From: Ectobius pallidus
Taxonomy: Eukaryota; Arthropoda; Insecta; Blattodea; Ectobiidae
DNA: 64,000 nt
Assembly: GCA_964059195.1 (NCBI GenBank)
Contig: CAXKWD010000005.1
Coordinates: 154,037,265-154,101,264 of the forward strand
Direction: 5' to 3'
Part shown: piece after piece, positions 11,230 to 22,574 of the stretch
How positions within the stretch are numbered: position 1 is the stretch's first letter
How the letters are laid out: every line of letters begins with the position of its first letter
Translations under genes and position numbers: made by a program
Notes under the pieces: generated by a model
Seen by the model: only the letters and a program-made list of their open reading frames with translations
What the model was told of the DNA's origin: nothing
The model's database searches: none

Positions 11230-11660
11230 TGACTGCAGAATAAGTTATTTATTTAATTTACTGTTTTAAACAAAGTCTTGTGGATTGTATGGATTCTCTT
11301 TTAGTACACATTTTTTCCATTAAGCATATATCATATTGCATTAACTCTCATTAGATTATATCGTACTATCGAAAAAAAAGCTGCTTCTTTCCTTGGCATC
11401 CACTTCGTCTTGGTTACAGGCAAGGAGTTCTCTCGTGGTTTCTAGTCCGGAAATTAGTTCTCGTTCTATCCACTTCAGTGCTTCTTTTAGAATAAAATCT
11501 ACATCGAAATGGCAGAGGCAAAGGTATTACCGGTTCTTAATACCCAAGTTGCACGAGTTTCTTAAGAGAAATGAGTCGAAATGTAATGGAAGGTGAAAGA
11601 GTGATAGATTGCGTCTTCTTATACAAGGAAACATTTACTTCTTGTACTATTATATTTGTA
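11230..11660. other. Unannotated stretch
   Basis: No assignable feature; the short frame at 11393-11596 shows no known motif. Confidence 0.4.
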
Positions 11661-11664
11661 AAAC

Positions 11665-11900
11665 ATCTGATGTGAAACACATAATTTTTTCTGCCCAAAT
11701 TAAAGTTTTGCCTCTCAGTGTAATATGTATTACATTCTCTTCATGTAAAATGGTTGTAAAAATGAAGAGAATGTCGTCACCTTATCGCATCGCATCCTCG
11801 AAGGATATACACAACACAAATAAAATCCTCTTAATGTACTCACGTATCATTCTCTACCATAAGCATGGTCAATATAACTTTCTCACTTCACATTCTGATG
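11665..11900 (+). repeat. Dispersed repeat shared with 56068-56300
   Basis: CATCTGATGTGAAA, TTCTCTTCATGTAAA, CATCGCATCC and AAGCATGG occur in the same order in both places with roughly 75-80% visual identity. A 115-codon frame across this copy is broken in the other, so I do not call a gene. Class unknown. Confidence 0.65.
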
Positions 11901-11937
11901 CCCTTAAGGGCTCGTTCCACAAACGTCGCCACTCGCA

Positions 11938-12099
11938 AAAAATAAAAATAAAATAATAAAAAATAAAATAAAATAAATAAATAAATAAATCCTTCTTCAA
12001 GCCTAAATTAGAGCCTCTGGACAAAGTTCCTCGGCCCTTTCACGTTCAAGTAATACCTCAGATTCCTGCGAGATTTGTGAGGCTTACTACCTGACCTCT

Positions 12100-12157
<58 letters not shown>

Positions 12158-12165
12158 TCCGTCTA
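11938..12165. repeat. (AAAT)n and (CT)n simple repeats
   Basis: AAAT-rich run at 11938-11993 and a CT dinucleotide run of about 50 bp at 12100-12151. The 70 bp between them hold nothing recognised. Confidence 0.85.
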
Positions 12166-12261
12166 AAAAAAAGCGTAATCATATTAGTCTAGGTCGCGAA
12201 ACCTCCACACAGAGGTCCTATATCCCCAACCGGAGGCCTAACTAGCTTGTGCGTTGTATTG

Positions 12262-12350
12262 AAGAAATATATATATTTTTTATTTAACCTGGCGGAGTTA
12301 AGGCGAAAAAAAACTCATCTACCACTCTTCCAGGAGGAATACATAAAAAA
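12262..12350. repeat. Short dispersed repeat (ATTTAACCTGGCGGAGTTAAG)
   Basis: Similar to 58868-58935: TTATTTtACCTGGyGGArTTAAG then a pyrimidine-rich ACTCTTCCA...CCAGGA. Probably the 3' end of an unidentified LINE. Confidence 0.45.
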
Positions 12351-12439
12351 AGTTATTAGTTAATATGGATAAAACTGCTTTTATTTTTTTAATAGATGCT
12401 AAGATCTGTATATGCCATATATTAAAAACACATATCTCA

Positions 12440-13075
12440 CTGCTAAGTTAAACTACTAAGTTTTTAGGTGTTATGTTGATTCTGATTTCAATTTGGAAAT
12501 CACAATAAATTAGATTATATTTGTGTACGTCTCAACAAGCTATGTTTTTTTTCAGGGTTTTAAAACATTTTATGGACAATAAAAGTCTTTTTATTGTGTA
12601 TTTCTCTCTTGGATATAGTATTATTTCATATAATATACTGCTTTGGGGCAGGGCAACGAACATAGATAGGGCGTTTGTTGCACAAAAGAAAATCTTAAGA
12701 CTTATTTTTAACTTGGCACTAAGGGAGTCTTTAAGAGTGCTTTTCAAAAATAACAAGACTTTAACAGTAACTGGAATTTTAATATACAAGGGAGCTTTAT
12801 TTTATTTTAATAACAAAGATATGTTCATCTTTAATTCAGAATTACATGAGCACAACGCAAGGAGCAAAGACGTTATACAAATTTTTAAATATTGAACTTT
12901 CAGGTACACTAAATCACCAGTTTACATTGTTAGTCAAGTTATAAATAACTTACCAGCTAGTATTTTAACTATGGAAAATGTAAGGTGTTTTAAGCTTAAA
13001 CTGAAAGAATATTTGTACGAGAAGACATTTTATTGTTTTAAGGTTTTTTTTTACATAAATGATTACTGCAGTCAC
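12440..13075 (+). pseudogene. LINE reverse transcriptase C-terminal fragment
   Basis: The plus strand reads SIISYNILLWGRATNIDRAF, AQKKILRLIFNLALRESLRV, IYKGALFYFNNKDMFIFNSE and LHEHNARSKDVIQ to 12892. After a frameshift it continues SPVYIVSQVINNLPASILTM and RCFKLKLKEYLYEKTFYCFK. Upstream remnants (KFLGV) belong to the RT thumb. This is a Jockey-like non-LTR C-terminus with no catalytic palm; stops upstream and the frameshift mark it as dead. It ends near the (AAT)n run at 13122. Confidence 0.85.
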
Positions 13076-13121
13076 TGTAACCTTATTTGTCCTAAATAAT
13101 ATTGACAATGTCTGTCCATAC

Positions 13122-13131
13122 AATAATAATA

Positions 13132-13177
<46 letters not shown>
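13122..13177 (+). repeat. (AAT)n microsatellite
   Basis: About 55 bp of AAT repeats directly after the LINE fragment, possibly its expanded tail. Confidence 0.9.
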
Positions 13178-13178
<1 letters not shown>

Positions 13179-13224
13179 TGTATTAGCCAATGTCCATACA
13201 GGTGAGGCATCGTCAATATACGTA

Positions 13225-14476
13225 ATAAAATCAGGTAAACTGATGTAACAAAGTGCCAGTATGTTTTTGTTTAATCAGTTATGACTGCAATTATGATATG
13301 CAGAATATGTTTTTTTTTTAAATTGATTTCCAAGTTAAGCTCCAGATTTATTCATTAAGCAGGGCTTAGGGAAGAAGAAAGGTCTACCATCTCGGCCACC
13401 TGGGTCATTTTAACGGTCTAGTTGGATAAGCGCATGTCAATTAATATGTTTTTTGTCATAGCTACCTGTATTTTAATTTCCAAGGCCTTATAAAATCACA
13501 GTAAAACAATAGGCTATGTTGTCAAGATAACTGATTTTCATTTTTTTATAAATTCTTTCGAATACGTATATTACCATAAAATAGGCACTAAATTGAGCAT
13601 TACTCCGAAACAGGTCAATCGATGTTATCCATTATGAATAGACGTCTTCCCATGGACATTATAAATGTGTATACCAAGTTTCATAAAAATCCGGTAAAGC
13701 GTATTTGAGTTACCGCGTCTTTAAAATATTCACTAAATTGGGTTTTACTCCGGTGCCGGTCTACCGATTTGGTCCAATATCAGTAGACGTCTCTCCACGT
13801 ACATTATAAATGGGTATACAAAATTTCAGGAAAATCCAATAAAGCATATTTGAGTTATCGCGACTTCTTATATATTAACATAAAAACACTAAATTGGGCA
13901 TTATTCCGGTACTGGCCAACCGATTTGGTCCAATATCAATAAACGTCTTCCCATGGACATTATAAATGCATATACGAAGTTTCATAAATATCCGATAAAG
14001 CGTATTTGAGTTATTGCGCCTTTAAAGTAGACACTAAATTGGGTTTTACTCCGGTACCGGTCAACAGATTAGGTTCAAATTCAATAGGGCACTTCTCATG
14101 GACGTCATAAATGGGTATACCAAGTTTCATGGAAATCCGATACAGCGTATTTCAGTGATGGCGCCTTTCTATTAGAAAGGCGCCATAATCTATTAAAATA
14201 GGCACTAAATTGGGCATTACTCCGGTACCGGTGAACCGATTTGGTTCAATATCAATAGGGTTCTTCCCATGGACATTATAAATGTGTTTTCCAAGTTTCA
14301 TGAAAATCCGAAAAAGCGTATTTGAGTTATGGTGCGTACAGACACACGGACAGACAGACGGACAGACAGACGGACAGACAGACGGACAGACATTTTTTCG
14401 TCCACCACACAATCTCATAAAGTACCATACCACAGTATACGTATTAATTATACTGTGACCATACTGGCACTTAATA
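13225..14476 (+). mobile_element. GTCY-family element, copy 1 (five monomers)
   Basis: The head is AATCAGGTAAACTGATGTAA then AGTGCCAGTATG; the tail is CATAAAGTACCATA, an insertion, then CTGGCACTTAATA, so AGTGCCAGTATG is inverted at the ends. Inside are five monomers starting ACTAAATTG at 13587, 13732, 13888, 14033 and 14204, each with CCGGTACCGGT, CTTCCCATGGACATTATAAA and a GCGTATTTGAGTTA core. After the last monomer comes a GACA/GACG run (14337-14391), a GTCY-type microsatellite like those in insect mini-me/DINE-type elements. No coding capacity. Class tentative (Helentron-like is possible). Confidence 0.8.
14424..14464. other. 27-bp P-type excision footprint with 7-bp TSD
   Basis: ACCATAC (14424-14430 and 14458-14464) flanks a 27-bp near-palindrome starting CACAGTATACGTATTAAT and ending TATACTGTG. 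Other GTCY copies have a single uninterrupted ACCATAC here (for example 22554-22560), so the insertion and duplication are certain. The palindrome is terminal sequence of the P-superfamily family described at 39096 and 48412. Confidence 0.75.
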
Positions 14477-14483
14477 ACAGTTC

Positions 14484-14778
14484 TTATAAGACAAAGTCAG
14501 CAGTAAGGAATTCGTGTACCGAGTAAAATGGTCTCCTTATCAGCCATGCATATACATAATTTTTAAAACTATTTATGGGTAAACAACAGACGCTTAAAGG
14601 CAGTTTGTTGAATAAATTAATTCCATTATAAAAACAAGTATTATAAGAGCTATTTAAACGACACTTTGGTAAATTTAAATCTGGCCTGTGTCTTGTATTA
14701 TAATTATGCATTTCTATATCAGTAAAACTCTCTAGATTCTTCTTGACAAATAAGGTACAATGTAGCCTATAGCTACAG
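14484..14778 (-). pseudogene. LINE RT C-terminal fragment
   Basis: The minus strand reads LFVKKNLESFTDIEMHNYNT and GINLFNKLPLSVCCLPINSF, ending YSVHEFLTADFVL. It is the extreme C-terminus of a Jockey-like non-LTR ORF2, related to but distinct from the copy at 8011. 5' truncated; about 95 open codons. Confidence 0.8.
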
Positions 14779-14799
14779 ATGTAATAAAATTATTATTAT

Positions 14800-15480
14800 T
14801 ACTATTATTATAATGCATCAGATTCAAGAAATGTACAACTTAATTATAATAAAGAATACAATTGACCTAAAATACAAAAGTATATAAGTGTGTATTAAAC
14901 GTTAGAGAAATTATTACAAATAGTGACATATGTCGAGAGCTTTATTTCGATTACGTGCCTAAGATAATACAGTTATATTGTTTTGCCACACTTAAAATTT
15001 CTTCAGTACTTCCTGTAGGATAAAATAAACGTTCTCTCTATATTTTATCTTCATTTCCGGCGTTCTTGTGGCTTTTGAGTATGTCACTTTTTTTCTAAAT
15101 CTGTGGTAACTAAGTTTATAAACATTATGTTAGGAGTTGAGAGACTGGTTGGGAAAGGCTTGGGAAGTGCATTTTTCAAGCGATTGAAAAAGCTATATCG
15201 CAGCTGCCTGCAGACATGGAAACCACATCACATAGCACGACATGTGTGTGCGATTGCCTTCCTTACCACCCGCAAATCCCAGCACCCGTTTAGAAAGCAC
15301 GCCATGTCGTCAAACATCTCTATTTTACTGCATAAACTTACAGATTCCACAGAAAAAGGACTTGCGAAAATCTATTCTATAAACAACTATTTTCTTTTGT
15401 TAGTAGAGCTTTGGAGTCAACGAACCTTGAACTTCAATGTAGGCCTACATTTTTAATGTTAAATAGTGCTTTTACTCAAT
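14800..15480. other. Unannotated stretch
   Basis: A 117-codon frame at 15103-15456 is the only long one; it has no motif I recognise and no repeat relatives in the window. Left uncalled. Confidence 0.35.
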
Positions 15481-15489
15481 GAAGAAGCC

Positions 15490-15640
15490 TGGGAAATAAT
15501 GAAGCGAAGATTACAGGTTCAAATCCTCATTCGCAAAGGCTAAATCTGATTTGAAATGTACAACTACTGTGATCTTTCCCTGTCTTAGTTGTAGATCCTG
15601 TGTCATGCTGATTACGCTGAACCCAGCCATATCTAAAAAA
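15490..15640 (+). repeat. Possible SINE remnant
   Basis: ACAGGTTCAAATCCTCATTC at 15514 fits a tRNA B box. The A box is absent and the tail is not clear. Confidence 0.35.
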
Positions 15641-16105
15641 ATGTAGTTGATTGATAGAATTGTAATTTGCAAAACAATTTAGGATCAATCCATATGAAAT
15701 CAACCAATGTTGGTTGCTGGCAAAATTTATTTATTTATTATTATTTTTTATCTATGTTTGTACCATATACAGATATACAGGTATAAAAATTTCAATATTT
15801 GAAAACCCATTAAAAAAAAAAGAAGATGTAATTCCCAGGTCTGAAACTTTTTAGGGAAATACTATACTATAAACACTATATCCATAAAAAAATTGAATGT
15901 GAGCCTTACTTTTATCTTTAACATTTTTAATTTTAAAAGAAAAGGTTTTTATTTTGAAAACTTTAACATTTACCTATTTGTTTAGCTTGTTTACAATTAA
16001 GTAGGCCTATATATAAATATTTTACATTTTATGGTCTTTAACATGGTTTTTGTTTGAACCAAATATCTTTAAAAAAAAGAAGCTACTGAGTTTAACGCAA
16101 ACCTC
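15640..16105. other. Unannotated AT-rich stretch
   Basis: Nothing recognised. Confidence 0.4.
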
Positions 16106-16109
16106 AAAT

Positions 16110-16372
16110 ATCTCAAAAGTATTGTCTGGGAGACCCGAAGGGAAAAGACCACGTGAAAGACCTAGACGTAGGTAGGAGGACAATCTTAGAACGGATTTAA
16201 GGGAAGTAGGATTTGCGAGGGATGGTTGGATGGAGTTAGCACACAATAGGGTTGAATGACGGGCTCAGGTAAGCGCGGCAATGAACCTTCGGGTTCCATA
16301 AAATAGATAATATTCCTTTAGCTTGCTTAGGAATTGTCTGTTGCCATTGAGTAAGTAAGTAAGTAAGTAAGT
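16110..16372 (+). pseudogene. LINE 3' end with (AAGT)n tail
   Basis: Same family as 4927 in the plus orientation: GRPEGKRPRERPRRR, frameshifted DLREVGFARDGWMELAHN, AMNLRVP stop, then a 65-nt UTR and a GTAA run (16350-16371). 5' truncated. Confidence 0.85.
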
Positions 16373-16454
16373 TATATCGGTTTTCTTGATTTACAGACGC
16401 CTCAGTCGTTGCTTATAAGGGGAAATCTCAGGAAGAGAGACCCTACAAATGTTT

Positions 16455-17150
16455 ATTTCATTTCATTTCAATTTATTCACCAGAAGAATCTTGTTACAAA
16501 ATTCATGGTTTCGTCACTTAAGTCTAATACAATATATGATACAGCTTGTTAACACTGAGATATAAAATACTTATATTAGGATTAAGAGGAAATCTCTCCT
16601 TCAAAAAGCATAATTAAGCATAACTAAATTGGTAAGTCTACCATCTGAATATCAAGAAATTCATGGACAGAAAAGGGTTGATACAATAACAGGATTTTTT
16701 AACTTTATTTTTAAAAGCATTGTTAGAAAGAGCTTTTAACCCATCGGGTAACTTATTATAAATATTTATTCCTTGATATGTTATACTATTTAGGCATTTT
16801 GTGAGCCTATGTTTATTTAGATGAAGATGATTAGCTATTCTGGTATTATGAGTATGATATTCTGAGTTTTTTGTGAAACATTCTTTAATCTTATGTACGA
16901 AACATGCAGTTTCTAAAATATAGATACTGGGTACTGGTAAAATTTTCAACTTTTTAAAAACTTCTCTACTAGGAGTGCGGACTGGCACTTTCAACATAAT
17001 TTTTGCTATTTTCTTTTGTAATTTGAAAATGGTTGTTATTTTTGATGATGTACCCCAGATACAGATACCATAAGTAATTTGTGAGTATATAAGTCCAAAG
17101 TATACAGATTTAATAGTTTCGGGAGAGACTACTCTAGCAAGAATACGGAA
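16455..17150 (-). pseudogene. LINE RT C-terminal fragment with 3' UTR
   Basis: The minus strand reads SPETIKSVYFGLIYSQITYG, ICIWGTSSKITTIF, LQKKIAKIM, then HTHNTRIANHLHLNKHRLT, GINIYNKLPDGLK and a stop at 16638. The open frame extends beyond the first Met (16997) to about 17150, so it is longer than a Met-to-stop call suggests. A UTR of about 180 nt leads to a GAAAT-type tail at 16453-16475. Catalytic palm absent. Confidence 0.85.
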
Positions 17151-17505
17151 GGCAATTTATAAATTATTGCTATGCGCAACTCCTATCGTGTTTATTTCAA
17201 GACTGCACAGATAACGAACATTAAAACGTGATGAGTTCGTTTGATGCTTGAGACATGAACAGAACTAATGGCAATCGTAAATCATAGTAACCTTTCAGTA
17301 ATGAAAATGACCTCTCAAGCTGCATGTATAAGTAACGAGAAATCTGGAATTGTCGTAAAGCTGTTCGTTTCATATGCTCTCTACAGGGGTTTGAATTGCA
17401 GTTCCATTTAGTGAAAAATATAAACAATAGGCCTACTGAAATCTATTAATATTAAAATTATATATACTATCTGACCACCAAAGAACAAAATGTTCAATTT
17501 GAAAT
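17150..17505. other. Unannotated stretch
   Basis: Nothing recognised. Confidence 0.4.
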
Positions 17506-17510
17506 TTTAA

Positions 17511-18181
17511 GGGGGCTTATGCAGTAACCAACTCTCGTAAATTACATAATTTTGAACAATTTAGCTTTGTCTGGACAGATTTTTATGCAATTTTATACGC
17601 TGATTCTATAGGAGTTTAGCTTTAATTTGATGTTCAACACATGTAACAAACTATCAAAATGAGTGATTTATTTTCAAAAATAAAACCTCATCATCTATCA
17701 TGTACATGATATCATCTGAAATAAGGAATTTATTATCAATTTTCTTTTCTTCCTTTAAATCTAAGATCGTTTATTGAAGACTGAACCTCAATGAGTATTC
17801 TACCTTCCTAAATATTAAATCTAGTTTTTTAAACGATTTACACTAAATTATTTTACATTAAAAGATGTTTTTATTTTCCATTTAATCATATTTAATCTAA
17901 TCTGAACTATTAAGGTTCGTCCTTGTAGGTTAATACAAGGGATAAATGTGCGAAATCTGAATGAAATTATGCAAATGGTTCTTGAAATATTACTTTTTTG
18001 TTATGAATATTGAAGCTAAAGGATAAATGAGTCTGAAGTTATCACAAGTATCACAGCTTTAGAAAGTGACTGAATAACACCGCTATTAAACGACATTTTT
18101 GTGTAAAAATGTAGGATTGTGTACAGAAAAACATACTCTATAACTTAAAACGATAAGAAGAAATATTTTTAAAAAGCCCCC
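17511..18181. mobile_element. TTAA-flanked non-autonomous transposon
   Basis: TTAA at 17507-17510 and 18182-18185 flank a 671-bp segment that begins GGGGGCTT and ends AAGCCCCC. TTAA duplications with GC-rich short termini fit piggyBac or Kolobok. No transposase reading frame. Confidence 0.65.
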
Positions 18182-18185
18182 TTAA

Positions 18186-18970
18186 ATGATATCCTCTCAT
18201 GTTCTATTTGTTCCGTTATTATTTCTCATTAAATAAATAAGTAGCTGTGGTTTCCACTGCCATGATTTCTTCCGAGCCTCCATTTCTTTCCTCGGTCGTG
18301 CATAGTTAAACAGCAATAAAATTGTCATTTCAATTGCAACCAGTTTTTGGTCAACGGAAATTCATATGTCCATTTTATTGTTGAATACCGAATCTAACAA
18401 CAAGCAAGCCAGCCACTCACCACTATGAGAGCTATTTTACTTTACTGTCTCATACCATATTACCTCCATGGATTCGTTACAGAAAAACCACTGAGAAATT
18501 TGATACGTTTTGTATCAGTGATTACCGCAAAAAAATCAGCCGTAAATTACATTTCGGATTTTTATAGAATTTGTGACGGGGGAAAAATGACGAGCGTCAT
18601 GTCTATTAAATTATATTAGAATGCATCCAAGCGAACTTAAAAATCGCGCCCTGAATATTAAGCGTACCTCGATGAAGCATTTACCCAGTCGTGCTATTTG
18701 AAGTGTCGACAGCTGTTCCGAACATTCTCCTGACTCAGTCTGCCGAGAAATTTCTCCTAGAATGTAGACATGCTAAAATCGACTGACAAGTCATATTGCT
18801 GTTAATATGATCCATATTACCTGATAAGCCATCGTCCCCCTCTGTGAAGATTAAACAGTATTTGCCTTCGTCATTAAAATATTCATACTATACGGAGAAG
18901 TATGGAATAATGAATAGCTTGGACAAAAACATGCAAAGCAAGATTTTATTCATAGCTTAAAATAAATTAT
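18186..18970. other. Unannotated stretch
   Basis: Nothing recognised. Confidence 0.4.
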
Positions 18971-18975
18971 GTCCC

Positions 18976-19486
18976 ACAATCTTACTTTCTGAGATTGTGT
19001 GGTGGACGGGAAAATGTTTGTTTGTTTATCCGTCTGTTCGTGTGTCTGTACGCGCGATAACTCAAATACGCCTTAACGGATTTTCATGAAACTTGGTATA
19101 TGCACTTATAACATCCATGGGAAGAAGCCTATTCATTTTGGACCAAATCGGTTAACCGGTACCAGAGTAATGCCCAATTTAGTTCCCATTTTGTAGTAAT
19201 ATATTAGAATGAATTTATGAAATTCAAATCAGTTCTCATGACAACATATTGTTTTACAGAGTTCATATACGGCTTTGGAAGTTGTAATACACTTAGCTTT
19301 GATAAATAACACTACCCACATATTCTTTCACATATGCTTATCAAGTTATACCTTTGTTCTTCCGCAAGCCCTGCTTAATGAATCGATCTGGAGCTTAACT
19401 CGGAAATCGATAACTTATTTTCTGCATATCATAATTGCAATAAATCATTCTGACATTTTGTTACATCTGTTTACATGATTTTATTG
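18976..19486 (-). mobile_element. GTCY-family element, copy 2 (one monomer)
   Basis: In reverse it has the family head (19440-19486, TAAACAGATGTAACAAAATG), one monomer (19040-19170) and the degraded GTCT/GTCC run near 19020-19050 with a GAGATTGTGTGG tail. Confidence 0.75.
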
Positions 19487-19489
19487 TCA

Positions 19490-21475
19490 GCTATTTATTT
19501 AAATTAATTTCTCCAAAAGTGGCTATAATGGGATACAAAGTTAAATAATAGAAATATCTCGCATGTTGCAGATTTTTACAAATGACACAGAAATGAAAGT
19601 AAGAAACTGTCCACTTAACACTACTAGATTTTAAATAATAGCTCATTTGGTTTGTTGAGAAAAGCAGTAATACTGGCGTTCCATATTAGGTACCCCATAA
19701 AGGTGCGTCTTTTACTTTCAGTACTTGGAACATTTGATTTACTAAATGCAGAAAGGGCATACGTAACAAAAATGAAAAATTTCACTAGACACATAAAAAT
19801 GTGTTAAATATGTACATTGTTAATGTTTTAAGAAATTCGACAGGGAGAAAACAATGTTCTAGTGGGAATATATATGTCCTATCTGCACAGTTTGTACAGC
19901 TATCGACTGATGCAAAAACTTTGTTGTTGAAAATGTTGTTAGATATGCCCTTTCTGCATCTTGAAGTTCATTTATGGATATGACGAGATGCTTTAACAAT
20001 TTTCTACAATATGGAATGGGGAGATATCGCAGATTACTTCTGACATAAATTTGCTTGTTGATGAAATGATTGATCTTGATTTTAGAGGCCAGAACACAAT
20101 AAAACTCTACAATATGAATGTGCTGAGCGTTGACCACAGATGACTATATGTCAAAATCGATGGAGGTGATGTAAGCTTGACAGGAGATTTTTAACGAATC
20201 TATCTGCAGGTTTTAATATCCAGACAGCCGTGACTGTCATATCTCCTCCCTTTACACCATGGCAAATCCATTACAGTCATCTACTTTGCAAAGCATTTCG
20301 TTGTCAGCTTCGCGTACAGAAACTAAGGGGTATCCAACAAATAAAACTCCATAAATTTTAGCGCCCTCTATAGGAAATGTTCCTACAAGTAATATTTTTC
20401 TTGTGATTCATCCATTCCTTTGTATAGATTATAGGATCTCCTAGGGATTAGTGATGATGCTCCTTCGAAGATCACCACAGGGTTAAACAGTAATAAAAAC
20501 TTGGGTACTCGCTAATATCTGAACTTCTGAAAATTCATGCTAATTTTATTTGTCTTATATATTTTAATGTTATTTACATTCAGCTTCCCTCAGTTAAGGG
20601 TCGCCCTAAAACAAAGCGTAATAGAAAAAAGATAATTTGCACCACAAAGAAGAGTTTACAAGCATTTACAATAAACATTAAGAAAAACTCACATTAACAA
20701 TTTAGGTCTATATCAAGAAGACTTATGAAACAACAAGAAAAAACTAGAAGACAAATAACTTATATAAAAAATAAATAAATATAGAGCAAAATAATATTTA
20801 TATGTCATTAATCAGGAATATAAGTGATTCCTGAGTATAGAGAGGGAACCTTTCATGGCTGTCAGAGACACTTCTTTTATTACAATGCTGTTCAGATGGA
20901 AGAATCTGCAGAAATCCACAAATAGTGAAGGAGTTGTCCCTCTTGCACCCACCATCAGGCCAAAGATTGTACAGTATTTTTCCTGATTCAATAAAGTATG
21001 TTGCGTATAAATAACAAATTTTTATTTAAAAATTAATAAAAATTTACTAAATTATACTTTAAATTCGAAGTATACAATGTACAATTAAAATCACAAAATA
21101 AATATATTCTATTTTAAATGTCCTATATTTTTAAAACCTTATACTTTAATAATACTGTACATCATAATATTTTACATTTAGTTTTTTGCTGTACATGCAA
21201 ACTAATCTCTATAACCTATATATATAATCTATGCCTGCTAGTATAAAATTCAATGGAAATGATATACTGTATTTAATAAAAATATTCAAAATTACAAAGA
21301 ATATATTTTTTTTAATATTACACTTTTATTATATTATTCTCTAAAAGAAAGCATTCGAGCATATTCTAAATGAATTTTATATATTGTTTTGTGATGTGAG
21401 AGAGGAGTGTATTAAAAATTATAAAACATATGTTGTAAGGAGATAAATATGAAGGACGGGTAGAATGGTTAGAAA
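19490..21475. other. Unannotated stretch
   Basis: About 2 kb of AT-rich sequence without recognisable termini, arrays or protein motifs. Confidence 0.4.
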
Positions 21476-21519
21476 GTTCTATCACATTATACGTATTAAT
21501 ACTTATACTGTGGTGCTAT
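21476..21519. other. 30-bp P-type excision footprint, near-perfect TSD
   Basis: GTTCTAT (21476-21482) and GTGCTAT (21513-21519) flank 30 bp whose reverse complement starts CACAGTATAAGTATTAATAC, identical over 20 nt to the terminus of the decayed element ending at 48412. The other end reads CACATTATACGTATTAAT. Confidence 0.65.
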
Positions 21520-21680
21520 GCTGTTTTAATTTCTCGTGTTGTAAGAATTATAGAATATATTTTGAAAAGGTATTAAGGGGAGCATAGGGGAGACCCCAGT
21601 GGTTACGATGCCACGATAAGCTGTAGATCTCTGCCGCTGTAAAACAGCTTCAGTAATAGTCAACCCACAATAATTATAAA

Positions 21681-22573
21681 ATAAAATCAGGTAAACTGAT
21701 GTAAAAAAGTGCCAGTATGTTTTTGTTTAATCAGTTATGACTGCAATTATGATATGCAGAATATGTTTTTTTTAAAATTGATTTCCAAGTTAAGCTCCAG
21801 ATTTATTCATTAAGCAGGGCTTACGGAAGAAGAAAGGTCTACCATCTCGGCCACCTGGGTCATTTTAACGGTCTAGTTGGATAAGCGCATGTAAAACAAT
21901 AGTATTTTTTGTCATAGCTACCTGCATTTTAATTTCCAAGGCCTTATAAGATCACAGTAAAACAATAGGCTATGTTGTCAAGATAACTGATTTTCATTTT
22001 TTTTATAAATTCTTTCGAATACGTATATTGCCATAAAATAGGCACTAAATTGAGCATTACTCCGAAACAGATCAACCGATTTTATCCATTATGAATAGAC
22101 GTCTTCCCATGGACATTGTAAATGTGTATACCAAGTTTCATAAAAATCCGGTAAAGCGTATTTGAGTTACCGCGTCTTTAAAATATACACTAAATTGGGT
22201 TTTACTCCGGTACCGGTCAACAGATTAGGTTCAAATTCAATAGGGCACTTCTCATGAACGTCATAAATGAGTATACCAAGTTTCATGGAAATCCGATACA
22301 GCGTATTTCAGTTATGGTGCCTTTCTAATATAATACTATTAAAATAGGCACTAAATTGGGCATTATTCCGGTACCGGTGAACCGATTTGGTTCAATATCA
22401 ATAGGGTTCTTCCCATCGACATTATGAATGTTTATACCAAGTTTCATGAAAATCCGAAAAAGCGTACTTGAGTTATGGTGCGTACAGACGCACGGACAGA
22501 CAGACAGACAGACGGACAGACATTTTTTCGTCCCCCACACAATCTCATAAAGTACCATACTGGCACTTAATAA
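21681..22573 (+). mobile_element. GTCY-family element, copy 3 (three monomers)
   Basis: Head and tail as in copy 1. Only three monomers are present (ACTAAATTG near 22045, 22189 and 22351), corresponding to the first, fourth and fifth of copy 1. A GACA/GACG run lies at about 22490-22521 and the tail ends ACTGGCACTTAATAA. Confidence 0.8.
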
Positions 22574-22574
22574 A

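Noticed and set aside
11609..11956. 115-aa gene
   Set aside because: It overlaps a dispersed repeat whose second copy (56068) does not keep the frame.
12965..13216. 83-aa poly-Ile protein on the minus strand
   Set aside because: Created by the (AAT)n microsatellite.
14431..14457. Operator or transcription factor palindrome
   Set aside because: The flanking 7-bp duplication and the single-copy target in sister elements show that it is an insertion or excision product.
15103..15456. 117-aa gene
   Set aside because: No motif, no splice context and no conserved relative in the window; length is within chance for this base composition.
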